10,473 nt of DNA. It comes from Bacteroides sp. GTDB lineage: Bacteria > Bacteroidota > Bacteroidia > Bacteroidales > Bacteroidaceae. The notes beneath the pieces are model-generated. The model had not been told where the DNA came from, searched no databases, and saw nothing but the letters and a program-made list of their open reading frames with translations. The DNA lies in NCBI GenBank assembly GCA_030152865.1, contig JASLIW010000075.1, positions 1-10,473 on the forward strand. Direction: 5' to 3'. Positions 8,345-10,473 of this stretch are shown one piece after another. Made by a program: the position numbers and the translations under genes. Positions within the stretch are counted from its first letter, which is position 1. Each line of letters opens with the position of its first letter.

Positions 8345-8383
8345 AAAACACAAAACGGAGCAGCTACTCACGTAGCCACTCCG
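8345..8383 (-). terminator. Terminator-like hairpin upstream of the RND operon
   Basis: The arms are CGGAG (8356-8360) with CTCCG (8379-8383) and GCTAC (8363-8367) with GTAGC (8372-8376), separated by a symmetric CA/CA internal loop and closed by a TCAC tetraloop on the plus strand. On the minus strand it is followed by TTTTGTGTTTTAACT. No protein gene ends just before it on that strand, so it must end a noncoding transcript or act as an attenuator. Confidence 0.65.
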
Positions 8384-8566
8384 CCTCTCTAATTAATTAG
8401 TAATACTATTTCTAGTTAAGGTTTTACGCTTAATCGATTCAAAATGTTTAGAATACTTTCACAGTTAGTACAAGTAGATATTGTTTAAGATTGAAATAGT
8501 ACCTAATTAAAAATTATCATTAATCTGATTTTACAAACAATGCTTAACCTTTTATTCGCTCTTGTC
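8345..8566 (-). ncRNA. Candidate structured small RNA (or efflux-operon leader)
   Basis: About 220 nt on the minus strand without a usable ORF (the only ATG opens five codons). It is bounded by an exact promoter (8571-8601) and a terminator-like hairpin (8356-8383). Reading 5' to 3', the elements are as follows. A hairpin at 8532-8511 has ATCA/TGAT plus AAA/TTT with a 2-nt bulge. It abuts a long-range stem that pairs 8510-8493 with 8412-8393 (8 bp, a small asymmetric internal loop, then 9 bp). An 80-nt interior is enclosed. The terminal hairpin with a T-rich tail follows about 10 nt later. The tight packing of these elements and the flanking signals suggest an RNA gene. I do not recognise a family; a 6S-like RNA is possible. 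The alternative is a long leader of the efflux operon with premature termination. Confidence 0.45.
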
Positions 8567-8570
8567 TAGG

Positions 8571-8601
8571 CAAATATATATTAATTTTTGTTATCCACAA
8601 A
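8571..8601 (-). promoter_or_regulatory. Consensus Bacteroidetes promoter of the candidate RNA
   Basis: On the minus strand, TTTG (8598-8601) is followed after exactly 19 nt by TATATTTG (8571-8578). Both boxes are exact and the spacing is that of the Bacteroidetes primary sigma promoter (TTTG / TAnnTTTG). It is the best promoter in the window, yet no protein gene lies within 330 nt downstream. The predicted start is near 8565-8567. Confidence 0.65.
8591..8599 (+). promoter_or_regulatory. Perfect DnaA-box 9-mer
   Basis: TTATCCACA is an exact match to the classical DnaA-box consensus TTATNCACA and overlaps the -33 element of the promoter at 8571-8601. It is a single site: no second perfect box was found in the surrounding AT-rich spacer. 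It could be a DnaA regulatory site or chance. Confidence 0.3.
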
Positions 8602-8726
8602 GAAAATCATTTTATTTTCAACCCTTATTATTACACATACTAGTCATATATCTAAAACAAAGCTAATGCTACGAACTAAATTTAAGCTTTTTATACGATT
8701 AACCCATATCGAGCCCAACTAGAAAT
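8602..8726. other. AT-rich spacer, no gene seen
   Basis: This is the remainder of the 610-nt gap between the adaptor gene and the Sel1 gene. No ORF is visible. It contains one more exact minus-strand -7 match, TAGCTTTG (8658-8665), but without a recognisable -33 box 17-21 nt upstream, so I do not call a promoter. Confidence 0.5.
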
Positions 8727-8766
8727 AACAAAAGCACTATTCAAACTAAATAGTCAGAATAGTGCT
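8727..8766 (-). terminator. Intrinsic terminator of the Sel1-repeat gene
   Basis: A perfect 10-bp stem (AGCACTATTC at 8733-8742 with GAATAGTGCT at 8757-8766) encloses a smaller ACT/AGT helix. On the minus strand it is followed by TTTGTTATTTCT. It lies about 80 nt past the Sel1 gene's stop. It would also keep Sel1 transcripts from running into the candidate RNA. Confidence 0.8.
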
Positions 8767-8844
8767 CCTATTAAAAACAACTCTCCACTCCGCACACAAG
8801 CGCATACCGACTAATCAGTACATACCTGAATAAGGTAAACAAGC

Positions 8845-9477
8845 TTAGTGATGCGTAGCGTAATAGCCTATCTTCTCCTCAGCCTTAGGGTGTCCTAGCT
8901 CAGCAGCTTGAGCATAATAAGTCAAAGCCAGATCTAAATTCTTAGCTGTACCCCAACCCTTTTCATACATCTCTGCCAGATTGGCCATGGCTTTGGCATC
9001 TCCACCCTGATCGGCTGCACACTTAAAGAGTTCAAAGGCCTTGTCGTAATCTACCTTCACCCCCTCGCCGTGTTTATACATCAATCCCAAATTATTGAGC
9101 GCAGCTGCATCACCTTGAGCAGCCGCTTCGCGATACCAGCTCAGAGCCTCAAGCACATCTGCCTCTACACCTAGGCCGTTTTTATACATCACAGCCAGAT
9201 TAAACTGAGCATAAGCATCACCAAGTTCTGCTGCACGCTTATACCAGTGAAAGGCACGCTGAAAACAGCGCTTCACACCCTTACCACTACTGTATAGCAC
9301 ACCCAAACTGTTTTGAGCTAAGGCATATCCTTGCAAAGCCGCTTTGGTGAACCAACGGTGAGCCTCTTCGTAACTTTGCTCCAATCCTCTACCTGTTTCG
9401 TAAAATAAACCCAGCTTGTATTGAGCCTCAGCGTCTCCCTCTACAGCTAGCACCCTTATTTTTTCTAAACTTGTCAT
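8845..9477 (-). CDS. Sel1-like repeat (SLR) protein
   Basis: A 210-residue alpha-solenoid protein built almost wholly of Sel1-like repeats of the TPR superfamily. Five tandem units of 36-37 residues are visible at 15-50, 51-86, 87-122, 123-158 and 159-195, plus a short capping fragment to 210. Each follows the pattern D/Y-A-x-A-Q-x-x-L-G-x-x-Y-x-x-G-x-G-V, then a second helix with A-x-x-W/L-[YF]-x-x-A-A-x-x-G. The last unit carries one extra Gly (158-159). There is no signal peptide or membrane segment, so it is probably cytoplasmic, unlike many secreted SLR proteins. Such proteins act as scaffolds for protein complexes; the partner here is unknown. It appears to be transcribed alone, with its own terminator. 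No exact -7 motif was found upstream, only TAATTTG near 9525-9531, one base short. High confidence in the fold, none in a specific role. Confidence 0.9.
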   Translation of the reverse strand: MTSLEKIRVLAVEGDAEAQYKLGLFYETGRGLEQSYEEAHRWFTKAALQGYALAQNSLGVLYSSGKGVKRCFQRAFHWYKRAAELGDAYAQFNLAVMYKNGLGVEADVLEALSWYREAAAQGDAAALNNLGLMYKHGEGVKVDYDKAFELFKCAADQGGDAKAMANLAEMYEKGWGTAKNLDLALTYYAQAAELGHPKAEEKIGYYATHH

Positions 9478-9708
9478 AGTATATAATGAGTTATCGATTC
9501 TTAGTTCTGATTTTGTAACTCGGGCAAATTAGTGTTTTTTTGGAATGAAAAGGACTTCCCCCCTAAAAGTTTCCCCTAATAAAGAAAAATTTCCCTATTA
9601 GCCCTTAAACTGCTAAGTGGACTAAGCAAAAAGAAGGAAAAAAGCTCAGAATTGTCAAGTTCCAATGACAGCTATTCCCACAGCTATCTCTTTTAGCCAG
9701 TTGAACTC

Positions 9709-10473
9709 TTAAGGAGTGCAAGAATCAAGGCTATCGGAGTCGGCCTCAGTAGGATTATACAAGTAGCAAAGGTATTTAGAGTCTTTTTTTGTCAGGTAAA
9801 AGAGCCGTCCTGCAGAGATATGCTGCACAACTGTCTCAGCAAGCTTTAGGGTAAAAGGAGCATAAGCCATCCCCCAGTACTCATCCTGAGCGGGCAGGTA
9901 AATAAGCTGGGCTTGTGCATCATTTTGAATGATTTCTACCCGACTAGTCTTAAAATCTAGCAAGGCATCTGCTGTAGTGTTGGGAAGCAAGAAATACGCA
10001 TAAGTAGCCTCTTTAGGGCGAACACCGTGCGACAAATAAAGCAGGTATTGCTGGCCTGTTACTGGCCAAGAGCTGTACATACCCATGTTTGCTTTCCAAT
10101 TGCCCTGCTTCTCCCCACTCTCCGCATAAAGCGTATTAGAAGCATCACAAATAATATAACCCAAGTCTGCACTTATAAAGCGTGCATCGGCAGGCTGATT
10201 TAATTCTAGGGCACCGCTTAAAATCCTCCAACCCCCTGGAGTCCAATGATAGAAAGGCTGCTTTTGAAGGCGTTGATCCACTGATGTCGTCACCACTGAA
10301 TCAGCCTTTGTCGTGATAGCTCCACCCAAACAAAACACAAAGTCAGTATCAAAATACCACAGCTTGTGCGCCTGCAAACCATCTCTATTGAGTTGCATCA
10401 CAGAAAGTCCACGCTCACCCAAGCTAAAACCACCCACCCATTCAGACGAATTGCCCGTATGGCCCCGATTGAG
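9709..10473 (-). CDS. Polysaccharide lyase family 8 (hyaluronate/chondroitin AC lyase type), C-terminal part
   Basis: Partial gene: the frame stays open to the right edge, so the 5' part lies outside. A GTG at 10437 is internal, not a start, because 12 more in-frame codons precede it. The 254 visible residues are all beta-type. They resemble the end of the central beta-sandwich domain and the C-terminal domain of PL8 enzymes, which cleave glycosaminoglycans by beta-elimination. Supporting marks, numbered from the first visible residue, are the N-R-G-H-T-G-N start (2-8), G-G-F-S-L-G-E (14-20) and the family-typical stretch H36-K-L-W39-Y-F-D-x-D-F-V-F-C-L-G50, followed by T62-T-S-V-D-Q-R68. The catalytic Asn/His/Tyr/Arg residues sit in the missing N-terminal alpha-toroid, so activity and substrate cannot be judged. 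Typical members have about 700 or more residues; roughly the last third is present. A secreted or periplasmic location is expected from the family, not seen. Confidence 0.8.
   Translation of the reverse strand, partial: LNRGHTGNSSEWVGGFSLGERGLSVMQLNRDGLQAHKLWYFDTDFVFCLGGAITTKADSVVTTSVDQRLQKQPFYHWTPGGWRILSGALELNQPADARFISADLGYIICDASNTLYAESGEKQGNWKANMGMYSSWPVTGQQYLLYLSHGVRPKEATYAYFLLPNTTADALLDFKTSRVEIIQNDAQAQLIYLPAQDEYWGMAYAPFTLKLAETVVQHISAGRLFYLTKKDSKYLCYLYNPTEADSDSLDSCTP

Noticed and set aside
8345..8566. Known NiCo (czcD) riboswitch ahead of the metal efflux operon
   Set aside because: The conserved four-way junction of that class is not recognisable, and a separate terminator and promoter lie between the element and the operon.
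8384..8726. Possible replication origin (AT-rich spacer with a perfect DnaA box)
   Set aside because: Only one perfect DnaA box is present and no dnaA, dnaN, gidA or partition gene is nearby. Promoter and terminator signals explain the region better.
8845..9435. Direct DNA repeats of about 108 bp as a tandem repeat array
   Set aside because: The periodicity comes from the 36-residue Sel1 repeats; the DNA copies are diverged and stay in frame.
9576..9601. Hairpin CTAATA/TATTAG as terminator of the PL8 lyase
   Set aside because: It has only 6 A/T-rich base pairs with a 14-nt loop and no T-tract on the minus strand.
9709..10437. Complete 242-residue protein starting at the GTG at 10437
   Set aside because: The frame continues open upstream to the window edge and the protein family extends well beyond it, so this is a truncated gene.

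Overview
The window reads like a chromosomal segment of a Bacteroidota bacterium, probably a Bacteroidales-like, host-associated one. Start codons have no strong Shine-Dalgarno sequences, several intergenic spots carry the Bacteroidetes -7 motif TAnnTTTG, genes are moderately AT-rich and spacers strongly so, and the gene content fits (SLC13-type transporter, CzcCBA-type efflux, a family 8 polysaccharide lyase). The genus cannot be fixed from the sequence alone.

Layout, left to right. Positions 1-609 hold no gene; there is a strong hairpin at 10-44 and only weak promoter candidates. A plus-strand DASS/SLC13 anion symporter (610-2076) ends at a bidirectional terminator (2100-2130) that it shares with a convergent minus-strand PACE-family drug/proton antiporter (2149-2601). 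Next, all on the minus strand, comes a compact three-gene tripartite efflux operon. It is transcribed right to left as periplasmic adaptor lipoprotein (8234-7131), CzcA/CusA-type RND pump (7121-4002) and TolC-type outer-membrane channel (4024-2777). The junctions are a 9-nt gap and a 23-nt overlap, and a clear terminator follows at 2717-2754.

Upstream of the operon is a 610-nt AT-rich stretch without any convincing ORF. It has two well-formed minus-strand promoters. One (8278-8308) lies just ahead of the adaptor gene. The other (8571-8601) lies about 290 nt further back, and between them are three abutting or near-adjacent RNA secondary-structure elements that end in a terminator-like hairpin with a T-rich tail (8345-8383). 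I read this as a candidate structured small RNA of about 220 nt or, less likely, a long attenuating leader of the efflux operon. It is the most interesting unexplained signal in the window.

Right of this is a minus-strand Sel1-repeat protein (8845-9477) with its own terminator. The last feature is the C-terminal third of a polysaccharide lyase family 8 enzyme (hyaluronate/chondroitin AC lyase type), whose 5' part lies beyond the right edge.

Functionally, the centre is an efflux cluster: the three RND-system proteins would span both membranes to export metal cations or another cationic substrate, and the neighbouring PACE protein would export small cationic or biocidal compounds across the inner membrane. 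The DASS transporter (dicarboxylate uptake) and the PL8 lyase (glycosaminoglycan degradation) are nutritional and probably belong to separate transcription units.
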